NCBI RefSeq assembly: GCF_014596085.1
Contig: NZ_JACCJY010000016.1
Span: 114,953 to 178,952 of the forward strand
DNA from: Azospirillum tabaci
Lineage (GTDB): Bacteria; Pseudomonadota; Alphaproteobacteria; Azospirillales; Azospirillaceae
Length of the DNA: 64,000 nt
Direction of reading: 5' to 3'
Shown here: piece by piece, positions 36,507 to 44,465 of the stretch
Numbering within the stretch: position 1 is the stretch's first letter
How the letters are laid out: each line of letters begins with the position of its first letter
The notes under the pieces: model-generated
The model's database searches: none
What the model was told of the DNA's origin: nothing
Seen by the model: only the letters and a program-made list of their open reading frames with translations
Made by a program: the position numbers and the translations under genes

Positions 36507-37199
36507 TCAGGCGCGCCCGGCGCCGAACTTCTCCCGCAGCTTCGGCCCGACCTTCGGCAGCAGAACCGACAGGATCAACAGGCTGAGCCCGATGACGGTC
36601 GGCGCGATCCAGTCCGGCTTGCCAGCCAGGGCGTGGTCGCCCGCCGCACCGAACTGCACGAAGGCCACGGTCATCGGCAACTGCCCGACCAGTGACCCGA
36701 AGGCGTAGGCGCCAAGCCGCACCCGCGTCAGGCCGAGCGCGTAATTCACCCCGCTGTGCGGCAGCACGGGAACCAGCCGCAGCATGGCGACGGCGCGCCA
36801 GCCGCCGGTCTCCAGCCGGCGTAGGACGTCGCCCCAGCGCGCCCTGTCCAGGGCCGGGACCAGCCCGTCGCAGACGTAGCGGGTCAGCAGGAAGCCGGTG
36901 GAGGCGCCGATCACGCTGCCCGCCGCCGCCAGCACCCCGCCCCACCAGACGCCGAAGACCAGCCCGGCGACCATCGCCATGACGGAGCGCGGGAAGAACA
37001 GCAGGCTGGCCAGGATGTGCAGGAACAGGAACAGGACCGGTGCCGCGGGGTGATGGCGCAGGATGTCCTGGAGCGCGTCCATTCCGAAGGTCCCATGCCA
37101 TGCCCACCATGCCCCCGCCCCACCGAGCAGGAGCAGGACGAGCAGCCCCCGCCCGAGGGTGCGGAGGGTGGACAGGGAGGACGTGCGGCGCTCGGCCAT
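36507..37199 (-). CDS. TVP38/TMEM64 (DedA-superfamily) membrane protein
   Basis: 230 residues from the ATG at 37199, where GAAGG lies 9 bases upstream; longer in-frame starts lack a site. The protein is integral to the inner membrane: a first span GLLVLLLLGGAGAWWAWHG, then about five more hydrophobic stretches. The family core is present: FFPRSVMAMVAGLVFGVWWG, GSVIGASTGFLLTRYV, RLVPVLPHSGVNYALGLTRV and a late glycine-rich span. DedA/TVP38 proteins are thought to move lipids or keep envelope homeostasis. It precedes the GT4 gene in the same direction, so the two may share a transcript starting upstream of 37199. Confidence 0.87.
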   Translation of the reverse strand: MAERRTSSLSTLRTLGRGLLVLLLLGGAGAWWAWHGTFGMDALQDILRHHPAAPVLFLFLHILASLLFFPRSVMAMVAGLVFGVWWGGVLAAAGSVIGASTGFLLTRYVCDGLVPALDRARWGDVLRRLETGGWRAVAMLRLVPVLPHSGVNYALGLTRVRLGAYAFGSLVGQLPMTVAFVQFGAAGDHALAGKPDWIAPTVIGLSLLILSVLLPKVGPKLREKFGAGRA

Positions 37200-37321
37200 G
37201 GTGCGGGCCTTCGGTTCAACGAACGGGGTTCTGTATGGTCCGGCTTGCATATCACGGGCGTTACCGCGCCGCGAGAGACGATCGCGCGGGCGCCGGGCGC
37301 ACACCCGCGGGCCGCAGGCAA

Positions 37322-37389
37322 GAAAAAGGCCGCAGCCAGGACGGCGCGGCCTTCAAGTCTAGGGAGGAAACGCCCAAAGGGCATCCGGG
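37322..37389 (-). ncRNA. Candidate MmgR/alpha-r8 (suhB-type) small RNA, copy A
   Basis: On the minus strand three elements follow in order: a small hairpin GCCC-TTT-GGGC (37382-37372), the unpaired motif TTTCCTCCCT, and a terminator hairpin AAGGCCGC...GCGGCCTT (37353-37326) with a T run. This is the layout of the alphaproteobacterial MmgR/alpha-r8 family, whose invariant single-stranded UUUCCUCCCU binds ribosome sites. A promoter TTGACC-N17-TAAATT sits just upstream. Length about 66 nt against about 77 for MmgR. The family assignment rests on memory of the motif and needs a covariance search. Confidence 0.6.
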
Positions 37390-37393
37390 ACTC

Positions 37394-37422
37394 AATTTAT
37401 GTTGCAACGCAGCAAAGGTCAA
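37394..37422 (-). promoter_or_regulatory. Sigma-70-type promoter of small RNA copy A
   Basis: Minus strand: -35 TTGACC (37422-37417), 17-base spacer, -10 TAAATT (37399-37394). Predicted start is near 37387, a few bases before the first hairpin of the small RNA. Confidence 0.55.
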
Positions 37423-37501
37423 GCCCCTGCTGAGCAATCTTTTCTGAAAAGACGTCGTCCTCCACTGGCCCTCCCTGCACCCCCTTGGATGACATTCGCC
37501 G

Positions 37502-37575
37502 GAAAAAGAAAAGGCTGCAGCCGGTGAGGCGCAGCCTAGTTCTGGGAGGGAGGAAACCAAGAGAACTTGGTGAGG
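37502..37575 (-). ncRNA. Candidate MmgR/alpha-r8 (suhB-type) small RNA, copy B
   Basis: The same architecture is repeated 180 bases away on the same strand: hairpin CCAAG-TTCT-CTTGG (37570-37557), motif GGTTTCCTCCCT, then terminator AGGCTGC...GCAGCCT (37537-37512) with TTTTCTTTTT. Outside the motif it differs from copy A, so it is a paralogue and not a recent duplicate. I could not pick a convincing promoter; the 5' end is approximate. Confidence 0.55.
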
Positions 37576-37721
37576 CCATTTATGAACTGATTTGATTAAC
37601 AGCACGTAAACAGGCCATGTATTCCGAAGACATACTCATTTTTTGAGAAAGTCCGGAAAAGCCAAGCTTCCGCTTGATCTGGGAAAGGGCGGCGTGCGGC
37701 ACAGCGGCAAGCGAAGCCGCG

Positions 37722-38300
37722 TCACCGACGCCGGTGGCTGAGCGCCGCCCGGATGTCGTTCTGCCACACCATGCTGACCAGGGCGATCTGGGTGAGCAGG
37801 GCGATCTCGCCCTGCCCGACGGCGGTCAGGAGTTCCTCCCGAGTCATGAACAGGATCTCCGTCTCTTCAAGGTCGTCGGACAAGGGATCGGCCACCCGCC
37901 GGCAGCCGGTGGCGTGGAACATGTGGGACACCGCACCGCCCTGGTTGGCGTTGACCATGTAGCCGCCCAGCGCCGTCCAGAGGTCCGAGACGAAGCCCGT
38001 CTCCTCCAGAAGCTCCCGCCGGGCCGCCTCCAGCGGGTCTTCGCCCGGCGACAGATGGCCGCCGGGAAAGGTCAGGTTCACGCGCCGCGGGCCGTGCCGG
38101 TACTGCCGATAAACGATGGCGCGCCCGTCCTCCGTCTCGGCAAAGATGCAGGCAAAGGACGGCATGTCGAACTGGTAGTAGTCCCGGATGACCCGCCCAT
38201 CGGGCAGTTCCACCGTCTCGACATGAACTTTCAGGAACGGATCGGCGTCGAGCAGTTCGCGGCTTTCAAGCACGGTCCACGGGCGCAGGCGGTGCGTCAT
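37722..38300 (-). CDS. Nudix hydrolase (ADP-sugar pyrophosphatase-like)
   Basis: 192 residues. The Nudix box GGHLSPGEDPLEAARRELLEE-TG (residues ~77-99) has every consensus position: Gly, Glu, then REL-EE-G for metal binding. A beta-rich N-terminus (PFLKVHVETVELPDGRVIRDYYQ) and the helix-strand tail match the ADP-ribose/nucleotide-sugar hydrolase branch. It would cleave a nucleoside diphosphate linked to another moiety in the cytoplasm. Its stop is 146 bases right of small RNA copy B; it could share a leftward transcript with neither. Substrate not assignable. Confidence 0.88.
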   Translation of the reverse strand: MTHRLRPWTVLESRELLDADPFLKVHVETVELPDGRVIRDYYQFDMPSFACIFAETEDGRAIVYRQYRHGPRRVNLTFPGGHLSPGEDPLEAARRELLEETGFVSDLWTALGGYMVNANQGGAVSHMFHATGCRRVADPLSDDLEETEILFMTREELLTAVGQGEIALLTQIALVSMVWQNDIRAALSHRRR

Positions 38301-38679
38301 CCCTGGGTCTCCTCATCCTCGCATCCTCGTTCGCGGCGCGCCTGGGTAACGGGTGGTCGCCGCCGAAGGCAAGAAACATCAAAAGGCAACGCCCGGTTTC
38401 GCATTCCCCGCGCGCATTCGAAAACACTCATCAACCGCGCAGGGGCTTGGCGGTCAACAGATCAAGCACTTTCCGATGCGCGCCGAGACATGACAGCCTT
38501 TTTGGCGAGCGTAACCGACGCTATTGCTCTCCTCGGTAATCAGTTTAGGATGAACAAACAACGCTGAATAAGGATTTTCCGTTAAATTTTATCCTTACGC
38601 TTGCAGAACGCGGACGGCTGCCGACCGCAGCCGAAATCCATCCTTCCGAAAGCCGCTCATTGAAAGCCGTGGAAGCCCC
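38301..38679. other. Intergenic region between Nudix hydrolase and tctB
   Basis: 379 bases, noticeably AT-richer than the flanks after 38500. I see no ORF. The only structure is the inverted repeat at 38569-38597 described separately. It must contain the promoters of both divergent genes. Confidence 0.5.
38569..38597. promoter_or_regulatory. Inverted repeat, possible operator upstream of tctBA
   Basis: TAAGGAT-N15-ATCCTTA, in the AT-rich part of the region before tctB, 83 bases from its start. Could be a regulator site or chance. Confidence 0.3.
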
Positions 38680-39273
38680 ATGCCGAGCCTGCCCCTCTCA
38701 AACCTTCGCCCATCCTCTTCCGTGGCCGCCCCGCCCCGTGACTCGTCTCCCGCGCCGTGCGACACCGCCCGAAGTGCGCCCCGGAACGCGGCCGGCGGCG
38801 AACGGACGCCGCTGCGTTTTCCGGTGCCGGCCCCGCAGGATCTGGGCGCCGGCCTGTTGATCGCGGCCTTCGGGCTGGCCGCCCTGTGGATGGGGCGCGA
38901 CTGGCCCACCGGAACGCTCGCCTACGTGCAGTCCGGTTTTTTCCCACGGATGATCGGGCTGCTGATGGTGCTGGCCGGCGCCGTGGTGACCGGTCGAAGC
39001 CTGCTGACCCACGGGGCCGGCCTGCCGGCCTGGGGCTGGCGCCCACTGCTTGGGGTGACGGCGGCGGTGCTGGCCTTCGCCGGGACGGTGGAAGCGCTCG
39101 GGCTGGTGCCGGCGGTGCTGATCCTGGTGGGGCTGGGCAATCTGGCCGGCCAGCCGCTCCGCCCGGTTCCGCTGGCTCTGCTCGGCGGCGCTCTGGCGGC
39201 GGGCTGCGTCGCGCTGTTCGTCTGGGGGCTGGGCCTGCCCCTGCGGGTGTGGCCCCTGTGGGTGTCGCCGTGA
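38680..39273 (+). CDS. tctB: Tripartite tricarboxylate transporter small membrane subunit TctB
   Basis: 197 residues with a long polar start (~45 residues rich in Pro/Ser) and then four hydrophobic spans: DLGAGLLIAAFGLAALWMG, MIGLLMVLAGAVVTG, LLGVTAAVLAFAGTV and the closing LALLGGALAAGCVALFVWGL. This is the size and topology of TctB, the small integral subunit that partners TctA in TTT-family secondary carriers for citrate or other carboxylates. Its stop overlaps the tctA start (TGATG). The polar N-terminus may be partly untranslated; a shorter start is possible. Confidence 0.85.
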   Translation: MPSLPLSNLRPSSSVAAPPRDSSPAPCDTARSAPRNAAGGERTPLRFPVPAPQDLGAGLLIAAFGLAALWMGRDWPTGTLAYVQSGFFPRMIGLLMVLAGAVVTGRSLLTHGAGLPAWGWRPLLGVTAAVLAFAGTVEALGLVPAVLILVGLGNLAGQPLRPVPLALLGGALAAGCVALFVWGLGLPLRVWPLWVSP

Positions 39274-40775
39274 TGGACCTCATCGGCAACCTTCTGCTCG
39301 GCCTGTCGGTCTCGCTGTCCCCGGACAATTTGCTGCTCTGCTTCGGCGGGGCGCTGATCGGCACGCTGATCGGCGTCCTGCCCGGTCTGGGCCCCACCGC
39401 GACGGTGGCGATGCTTCTGCCCCTGACCTTCCACCTGCCGCCGGTGGGCGCGCTGATCATGCTGGCGGGCATCTTCTACGGTTCGCAGTATGGCGGATCG
39501 GCGACGGCGATCCTGGTGAACCTGCCGGGCGAGTCCTCGTCCGTGGTCACCTGCCTGGACGGCCACGCCATGGCGCGGCAGGGCCGGGCCGGGGTGGCGC
39601 TCGCCACGGCGGCGCTCGCCTCCCTGTTCGCCGGCATCGTCACCACCGTCCTGATCGCCGTCGCCGGTCCGCCGCTGGCCGGGGTGGCGCTCGCCTTCGG
39701 GCCGGCGGAGTATGTGTCGCTGATGCTGCTCGGCCTGATCGGGGCGGTGACGCTGGCCCACGGATCGGTGGTGAAGGCCATCGCGATGATCCTGCTGGGC
39801 CTGCTGCTGAGCATGGTCGGCACCGACGTCAATTCCGGCGACACGCGCTTTACCTTCGGCCTGCCGCAGCTCTACGACGGCATCGACTTCGTGCCGCTCG
39901 CCATGGGCCTGTTCGGGCTGGCCGAGATCATCACCAGCCTGGAGCAGACCGGCGGCGCCGGGCGGACCACCGCCCCCATCGCCAGCCTGTGGCCGAAGCG
40001 CGAGGACGTCCGCCAAGCCTGGCCGGCGACGGTGCGCGGCACGGTGATGGGGGCGCTTCTCGGCATCCTGCCCGGCGGCGGCGCCACGCTCGGCTCCTTC
40101 GCCGCCTATTCGCTGGAGAAGAAGCTGGCCCGCCGGCCGGAACGCTTCGGCCAGGGCGCCATCGAGGGGGTGGCGGCCCCGGAGGCGGCCAACAACGCCG
40201 CCTCGCAGGCCTGCTTCATCCCGATGCTGAGCCTGGGCATTCCGCCCAACGCCATCATGGCGCTGATGATCGGCGCCATGACCATCCACGGCATCACGCC
40301 GGGGCCGCAGATCATGGCCAAACAGCCGGAGCTGTTCTGGGGCATGATCGCCAGCATGCTGATCGGCAACGTGATCCTGGTGATCCTGAACCTGCCGATG
40401 ATCGGGCTGTGGGTGCGGCTGCTGCGGGTGCCCTACGGCTATCTGTTCCCGGCCATCCTGGTCTTCTGCTGCATCGGCACCTACACGCTGAACAACAGCG
40501 GCTTCAACATCCTGCTGATGGCCCTGTTCGGCGTCCTGGGCTACGTCCTGCGCAAGCTGGACTGCGAGCCGGCGCCGCTGATGCTGGGATTCGTGCTGGG
40601 TCCCCTGCTGGAGGAGAATCTGGGGCGCGCCCTGCTGCTGTCGGGCGGCGACCCCACCGTCTTCGCCACCCGACCGATCAGCGGCAGCCTGCTGGCCGTC
40701 GCCGCCCTTCTGCTGCTCCTGATGGTGATGCCGACGGTGCGCCGCCGCCGCGACGAGGCATTCAAGGACGAGTGA
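39273..40775 (+). CDS. tctA: Tripartite tricarboxylate transporter large membrane subunit TctA
   Basis: 500 residues with about eleven to twelve hydrophobic spans, the standard TctA length. The duplicated family signatures are visible: GTLIGVLPGLGPTATVAMLLPLTF near residue 30, GGSATAILVNLPGESSSVVTCLDGH near residue 72 and GALLGILPGGGATLGSFAAY near residue 265. AQQA-type EAANNAASQ and IPMLSLGIPPNAIMAL follow near 310. It is the channel-forming part of a TTT transporter working with TctB and a periplasmic binding protein. The binding protein TctC is not in the window. The start at 39273 overlaps the tctB stop. Confidence 0.93.
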   Translation: MDLIGNLLLGLSVSLSPDNLLLCFGGALIGTLIGVLPGLGPTATVAMLLPLTFHLPPVGALIMLAGIFYGSQYGGSATAILVNLPGESSSVVTCLDGHAMARQGRAGVALATAALASLFAGIVTTVLIAVAGPPLAGVALAFGPAEYVSLMLLGLIGAVTLAHGSVVKAIAMILLGLLLSMVGTDVNSGDTRFTFGLPQLYDGIDFVPLAMGLFGLAEIITSLEQTGGAGRTTAPIASLWPKREDVRQAWPATVRGTVMGALLGILPGGGATLGSFAAYSLEKKLARRPERFGQGAIEGVAAPEAANNAASQACFIPMLSLGIPPNAIMALMIGAMTIHGITPGPQIMAKQPELFWGMIASMLIGNVILVILNLPMIGLWVRLLRVPYGYLFPAILVFCCIGTYTLNNSGFNILLMALFGVLGYVLRKLDCEPAPLMLGFVLGPLLEENLGRALLLSGGDPTVFATRPISGSLLAVAALLLLLMVMPTVRRRRDEAFKDE

Positions 40776-40855
40776 GCCCCAAACGCTTCCCTACCCCCCG
40801 CCGGTCCTTTCTTCCGAAGGCCGGCGGCCTTCACGCCGTGAAAGGTGCCTGTGCG

Positions 40856-41524
40856 ATGACCGTCGTCAAAGAGTTCCCCCGTCCCGCCCCCGATCTGGTC
40901 GCGGCCTTCCGCGGCCAGTCCCCGGCCACGCTGCACGAAGCGATGGGCAAGAAGGGTGCGATGTCCTTTCCGATCAAGCCGCTCTATCAAGGCATGACGC
41001 TGTTCGGCACCGCGGTGACCGTGTCCGGCGGCCCCACCGACAACCTGATGATCCACGCCGCCATGGCGCTGACCCGTCCAGGCGACGTGCTGGTGGTCGA
41101 TTTCAAGGGCATGACCGAAGCCGGCCCCTGGGGCGATGTGCTGACCGAGGCGGCGATCCAAAGGGGCTTGGCCGGGCTGGTGATCGACGGCTGCGTGCGC
41201 GACGCCGCGGCCATCCGCCAGATGGGCTTCCCGGTCTTCTGCCGGGGGACCAGCATGAAGGGCACCACCAAGACCCAGCCCACGGGCGACGTGAACACCC
41301 CGATCGTCTGCGGCGGCGTGATGGTCATGCCGGGCGACATCCTGGTCGGCGACGATGACGGGGTGGTCGTGGTGCCCCAGGCCGAAGCCGCCGCCACGCT
41401 CGCCAAGGCCGCGGAGCGCGAACGGATGGAGGAGGGCCTGCGTGGACAACTCCGCGCCGGGCGGACGACGGTCGAGGCGCTGACGCTGGAACCCTACCTG
41501 GAGGCCGGCGGCATCGCTCTGTGA
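40856..41524 (+). CDS. RraA-like / 4-hydroxy-4-methyl-2-oxoglutarate aldolase family protein
   Basis: 222 residues from the ATG at 40856, 81 bases after tctA. The fold is RraA-like: LHEAMGKKGAMSFPIKPLYQG, GTAVTVSGGPTDNLMIHAA, DVLVVDFKG and GLAGLVIDGCVRDAAAIRQMGFPVFCRG. The GG-x-DN and the G-x-V-RD motif supply metal and substrate contacts in 4-carboxy-4-hydroxy-2-oxoadipate / HMG aldolases. These split protocatechuate- or gallate-derived oxo-acids into pyruvate and oxaloacetate. Its position next to a carboxylate carrier suggests a shared catabolic unit: take up a tricarboxylate-like acid and cleave it. The specific substrate is inference. Confidence 0.87.
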   Translation: MTVVKEFPRPAPDLVAAFRGQSPATLHEAMGKKGAMSFPIKPLYQGMTLFGTAVTVSGGPTDNLMIHAAMALTRPGDVLVVDFKGMTEAGPWGDVLTEAAIQRGLAGLVIDGCVRDAAAIRQMGFPVFCRGTSMKGTTKTQPTGDVNTPIVCGGVMVMPGDILVGDDDGVVVVPQAEAAATLAKAAERERMEEGLRGQLRAGRTTVEALTLEPYLEAGGIAL

Positions 41525-41633
41525 CGCGAAGCGCTGCGGAAAAGCGGGCGGAGCCAAATCCCGCCCGCCGTTGCTCGATGTGGCGTCGCCCGGAGTGGTA
41601 TTACCGGCTTCCGACAGAAGAACGGCGCTGGGC

Positions 41634-41670
41634 AAAAAAAAGCCGCGCCCGGACACAAGGTCGGCGCGGC
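41634..41670 (-). terminator. Rho-independent terminator of the short transcript
   Basis: 8-bp GC stem (41642-41649 with 41663-41670), 13-base loop, eight T's on the minus strand. Placed so that it cannot serve the plus-strand aldolase gene well. Confidence 0.75.
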
Positions 41671-41740
41671 AGCCTAATGCTCTTGGAGCATCATGATGTT
41701 TTTGGTTTCCTCCCCAGACCTCAAGGCCTTTGTTTTGTGA
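41634..41740 (-). ncRNA. Candidate short transcript with ribosome site and six-codon ORF
   Basis: On the minus strand a promoter-like TTGACT-N17-GAAATT (41774-41746) is followed by GGGGAGGAAACC (41715-41704). After 9 bases comes ATG ATG CTC CAA GAG CAT TAG (41694-41674), then a terminator GCCGCGCC...GGCGCGGC with eight T's (41670-41634). It reads as a complete mini-gene of about 105 nt encoding MMLQEH. GGGAGGAAACC is perfectly complementary over 11 bases to the GGTTTCCTCCC of small RNA copy B. It could equally be a small RNA whose SD-like motif is coincidental. Confidence 0.45.
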
Positions 41741-41745
41741 GAGGA

Positions 41746-41774
41746 AATTTCCACAGTCGACGCAGGGAAGTCAA
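41746..41774 (-). promoter_or_regulatory. Possible promoter of the short transcript
   Basis: -35 TTGACT and -10 GAAATT on the minus strand, spaced 17 bases. The -10 is weak. Confidence 0.4.
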
Positions 41775-41936
41775 CAGCATTGAGCGGGGTATAACTTTAA
41801 GCCTAACGCCCCCTTCCGATGCGCCAGAGAAGACAGATGGAGGTGTCCGAAGAAAAAATCTCCATGAAAGCCGAACAGGGGGCTTGCGTTCCGCCGGGTC
41901 GGTGCGGTATCTCCCTGCCTCCTTCGTTGGAGCGGC

Positions 41937-42011
41937 GCGGGCGTAGCTCAGGGGTAGAGCACAACCTTGCCAAGGTTGGGGTCGAGGGTTCGAATCCCTT
42001 CGCCCGCTCCA
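41937..42011 (+). tRNA. tRNA-Gly (GCC)
   Basis: 75-nt cloverleaf including an encoded CCA. The acceptor stem GCGGGCG pairs with CGCCCGC, discriminator U; D-loop AGGGGTA; anticodon arm CAACC-TTGCCAA-GGTTG with anticodon GCC at 41969-41971; T-arm with GTTCGAATC. Decodes GGC/GGU. Sits between the aldolase region and the TPR protein, with no integrase next to it. Confidence 0.97.
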
Positions 42012-42059
42012 GTATCGCGATGGTCAATTCTCCCGACACTTTGTCCCCCATGCATGGCC

Positions 42060-44270
42060 TCAATAGGCCGCATAGGATTTCTCCTCGACGAGCGCGCTGC
42101 CGAGCCGTTCGTTGATTTGCCGCTTGATGGCGGCACGCTGGTCGTTCGTCCGGTACACGGCCCGCGCCAGCTCGATGAAACGCGGCCCGAAATCCTGAGC
42201 ACGCTCGCAGTCGCGGATCGCGTCCTCGATCTCCCACAGGGCCGTGTTGACCGTCTTCAGGGCGGCGGCCAGTTCGCGCAGCCCGGCGGTCGCCGGGATA
42301 TGCCGTTCCGCGGTCCGCGTCAGGATGCCGTGCTCGGTCTCCACATTGCGCCGTTTGAGCGGGTCCTGGATTCGCTCCAGCTTGATCTCCAGGATGGAGA
42401 TCTTGTCCAGAAGTTCTCCCGGAGCGGTTTCCACAAGGATTTCCGTCTTCCGCATCGCCCTCGCCATCATGATCTGGAACAGGTTCCCGGCCATCCGCGC
42501 GAAGACGGGGCGCCAGTCTCCCGGTCTCGTCTGGCGGAACAGCCGCATGGTCGGGTACCAGGGGCAGTCCTCCCGCGTCATCAGCCACCGCCAGTCCGGC
42601 ACCGCCTTCAGCGCCAGCCAGACCGGGCGGCCGAGAGCGCCGGCCAGATGCACGACCGACGTGTCGGAAGTGACGATCAGGTCCAGCCCCATCATCACCG
42701 CCGCGGTGTCGAGAAAGGCGTCCGGTCCATCGTCGAAGTCCGGTCCGAGCACCGTCACCGTCATGCCGTCCGGCAGCCGGTCGAGCTGCTCCAGCCCGTG
42801 ATTCTTTTGCAGGCTGATCAGCCGCAAGCCGGGGATCCGCGCAAGCGGCGCGAATTCCGCAAGCGGCATGGAGCGCCCGCGATCGACCGCCGCCTGCGGG
42901 TTGCCTTGCCAAACGATGCCGACCCGCAGGCCACCCTGCGCATCGGTGTCCGCCATGCGGGGCGGCAGCCGCCGCTCCCAGGCCGCGACCCGGTCGGGCT
43001 CGGCGCCCAGGTAGGGGATGGGCGCCGGAATCGACGCGAGTTCCGTGCGGAAGGCGCGCGGCAGGCTGAGCAGCGGGCAATGGGCGTCGAAGGGCGGCAA
43101 GGGATCGCCTTTGGCCACCAGCGCCACACGGCCCTCGGGAACCGGCAGGGACCCGAGCAGGCGGAGCAGCGGACGCGGTGCCTCCACCACGACACGCCAT
43201 CCGCGCGCCACGGCGGCCGGAACGTAGCGGATGAACTGGATCGTGTCCCCGAAACCCTGCTCGGCATGGACGAGGAGGGTTCCGCGAGCCGGCTCCTCCC
43301 CCTGCCACAACGGCTGCGGGAAGGGGCCGCCCGGCGCCTGGAACCCCTCCTGGCGCAGCCGCCACGCGTAATCGTCCCAGCCGCGGGACAAGTCTCCGCT
43401 CAGCAGCCGGGACAGCGCGCGGTTCCAATGGGCGTTCGCGAAGTCCGGGCGGCTCGCCACGGCCCGGCCGTAGGCCGTGACCGCCTCGTCCAGCCGCCCC
43501 AGATCGTGCAGACTGTTGCCGAGGTTGTTCAGCGCCTCCGCACAGGCCGGCCGGAAGAGGATGGCGTTCCGCTGCGCCAGGATGGACGATGCAAGACGGT
43601 CCAGCTCCCGCAGGAGATTGCCGAGCGTGGACAGGGCCTCGGCGTGGGAGGGCTGGACCGCCACGGCGCGCCGGGCGGCGGCGGCGGCCTCGTCCAGCCG
43701 CCGCTGCTTGTCCAGCGCGAGGGCGAGGTTGTGCAGAATGTCCGGGTTGCCGGGCTGGACCGCCAGGGCGCGGCAAAGAGCCGCGACCCCGCGATCGAGC
43801 ATCCCCTGTGCCTGCCGGATCAGGCCGAGATTCGACAGCGCCTCGGCATGGTCGGGCCGGACCGCCAGGGCCCGGCGGTAGATCCGTCCGGCCTCCTCCA
43901 GCCGTCCCTGCGCGTTGAGGCAGGCGCCGAGATTGCACAGCGCCTCGGGAAAACAGGGCTGGAAGACCAAGGCCTGCCGGTACGCCGCATCCGCATCCGC
44001 CCGCTCCAGAGCCGTCAGCGCAAGCCCGAGATGATAGCTGCAGTCCGGCCCCGGGCGGACGGATGCCAACGCCCGGAACAGGGCCTCCGCCTCCCCGGCG
44101 CGCCCGGTGTCCAGACACAGCACGCCCAGGCCGAGCAAGGCGTCGGCGTTGCGGGGATCGTCGCGAAGAACGGCGCGGAGGAACGCCTCCCCGTCATGGA
44201 CGACGCCCGCAGGCGGGCAGGAGGGCGCTCCCGACCGTGTCGCCAATAAAGAAGGATCGCTGGTCGGCAT
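42060..44270 (-). CDS. TPR protein with GT9/GT41-like C-lobe and C-terminal DUF6165 domain
   Basis: 736 residues from the ATG at 44270; an ATG 48 bases upstream is also possible. Residues ~15-~300 are seven to eight TPR units of 34 residues (for example AEALSNLGLIRQAQGMLDRGVAALCRAL). Residues ~315-~600 resemble the heptosyltransferase/OGT-like lobe often attached to TPRs: LWQGEEPARGTLLVHAEQGFGDTIQFIR, GIVWQGNPQAAVDRGRSMPL, LIVTSDTSVVHLAGALGRPVW and WYPTMRLFRQ. Residues ~610-736 match DUF6165 (EILVETAPGELLDKISILEIKLERI), a small helical domain of unknown role often encoded near glycan genes. Possibly a protein or flagellin glycosyltransferase; this fits the pse genes next door. Confidence 0.85.
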   Translation of the reverse strand: MPTSDPSLLATRSGAPSCPPAGVVHDGEAFLRAVLRDDPRNADALLGLGVLCLDTGRAGEAEALFRALASVRPGPDCSYHLGLALTALERADADAAYRQALVFQPCFPEALCNLGACLNAQGRLEEAGRIYRRALAVRPDHAEALSNLGLIRQAQGMLDRGVAALCRALAVQPGNPDILHNLALALDKQRRLDEAAAAARRAVAVQPSHAEALSTLGNLLRELDRLASSILAQRNAILFRPACAEALNNLGNSLHDLGRLDEAVTAYGRAVASRPDFANAHWNRALSRLLSGDLSRGWDDYAWRLRQEGFQAPGGPFPQPLWQGEEPARGTLLVHAEQGFGDTIQFIRYVPAAVARGWRVVVEAPRPLLRLLGSLPVPEGRVALVAKGDPLPPFDAHCPLLSLPRAFRTELASIPAPIPYLGAEPDRVAAWERRLPPRMADTDAQGGLRVGIVWQGNPQAAVDRGRSMPLAEFAPLARIPGLRLISLQKNHGLEQLDRLPDGMTVTVLGPDFDDGPDAFLDTAAVMMGLDLIVTSDTSVVHLAGALGRPVWLALKAVPDWRWLMTREDCPWYPTMRLFRQTRPGDWRPVFARMAGNLFQIMMARAMRKTEILVETAPGELLDKISILEIKLERIQDPLKRRNVETEHGILTRTAERHIPATAGLRELAAALKTVNTALWEIEDAIRDCERAQDFGPRFIELARAVYRTNDQRAAIKRQINERLGSALVEEKSYAAY

Positions 44271-44465
44271 GCACGCCAGAGTGCAAAGGAACCGTGCCGG
44301 CGCAACAGTTTTTTGCAAAGCCCTGACCGGTCAGGAGTTTCGTGTCTTGTCCCGTCCGGCTTCGCACCGCCCGACCGGTTGTCGATTTATTAACCCACTG
44401 ATAGGGGTATCAGGCTAAGGTCGGCCGGGACGACCTCATACACCATATGTGCGACCACGGTGACC

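Larger units (their letters stand above)
41525..41936. other. Intergenic region between the aldolase and tRNA-Gly
   Basis: 412 bases without a standard gene. It contains the candidate minus-strand short transcript at 41634-41740 with its promoter. The part from 41775 to 41936 shows no further structure I can support; promoter elements of the tRNA are presumably there. Confidence 0.5.

Noticed and set aside
41671..41740. MmgR-like RNA on the plus strand at the third locus
   Set aside because: GGTTTCCTCCCC is present with a hairpin before it, but no terminator follows on that strand; the minus strand has the promoter and terminator.
41803..44118. Long minus-strand open frame over the tRNA and TPR gene
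   Set aside because: It is a shadow of the TPR-DUF6165 gene, runs through the tRNA-Gly, and has Gly/Arg/Pro-rich sequence without motifs.
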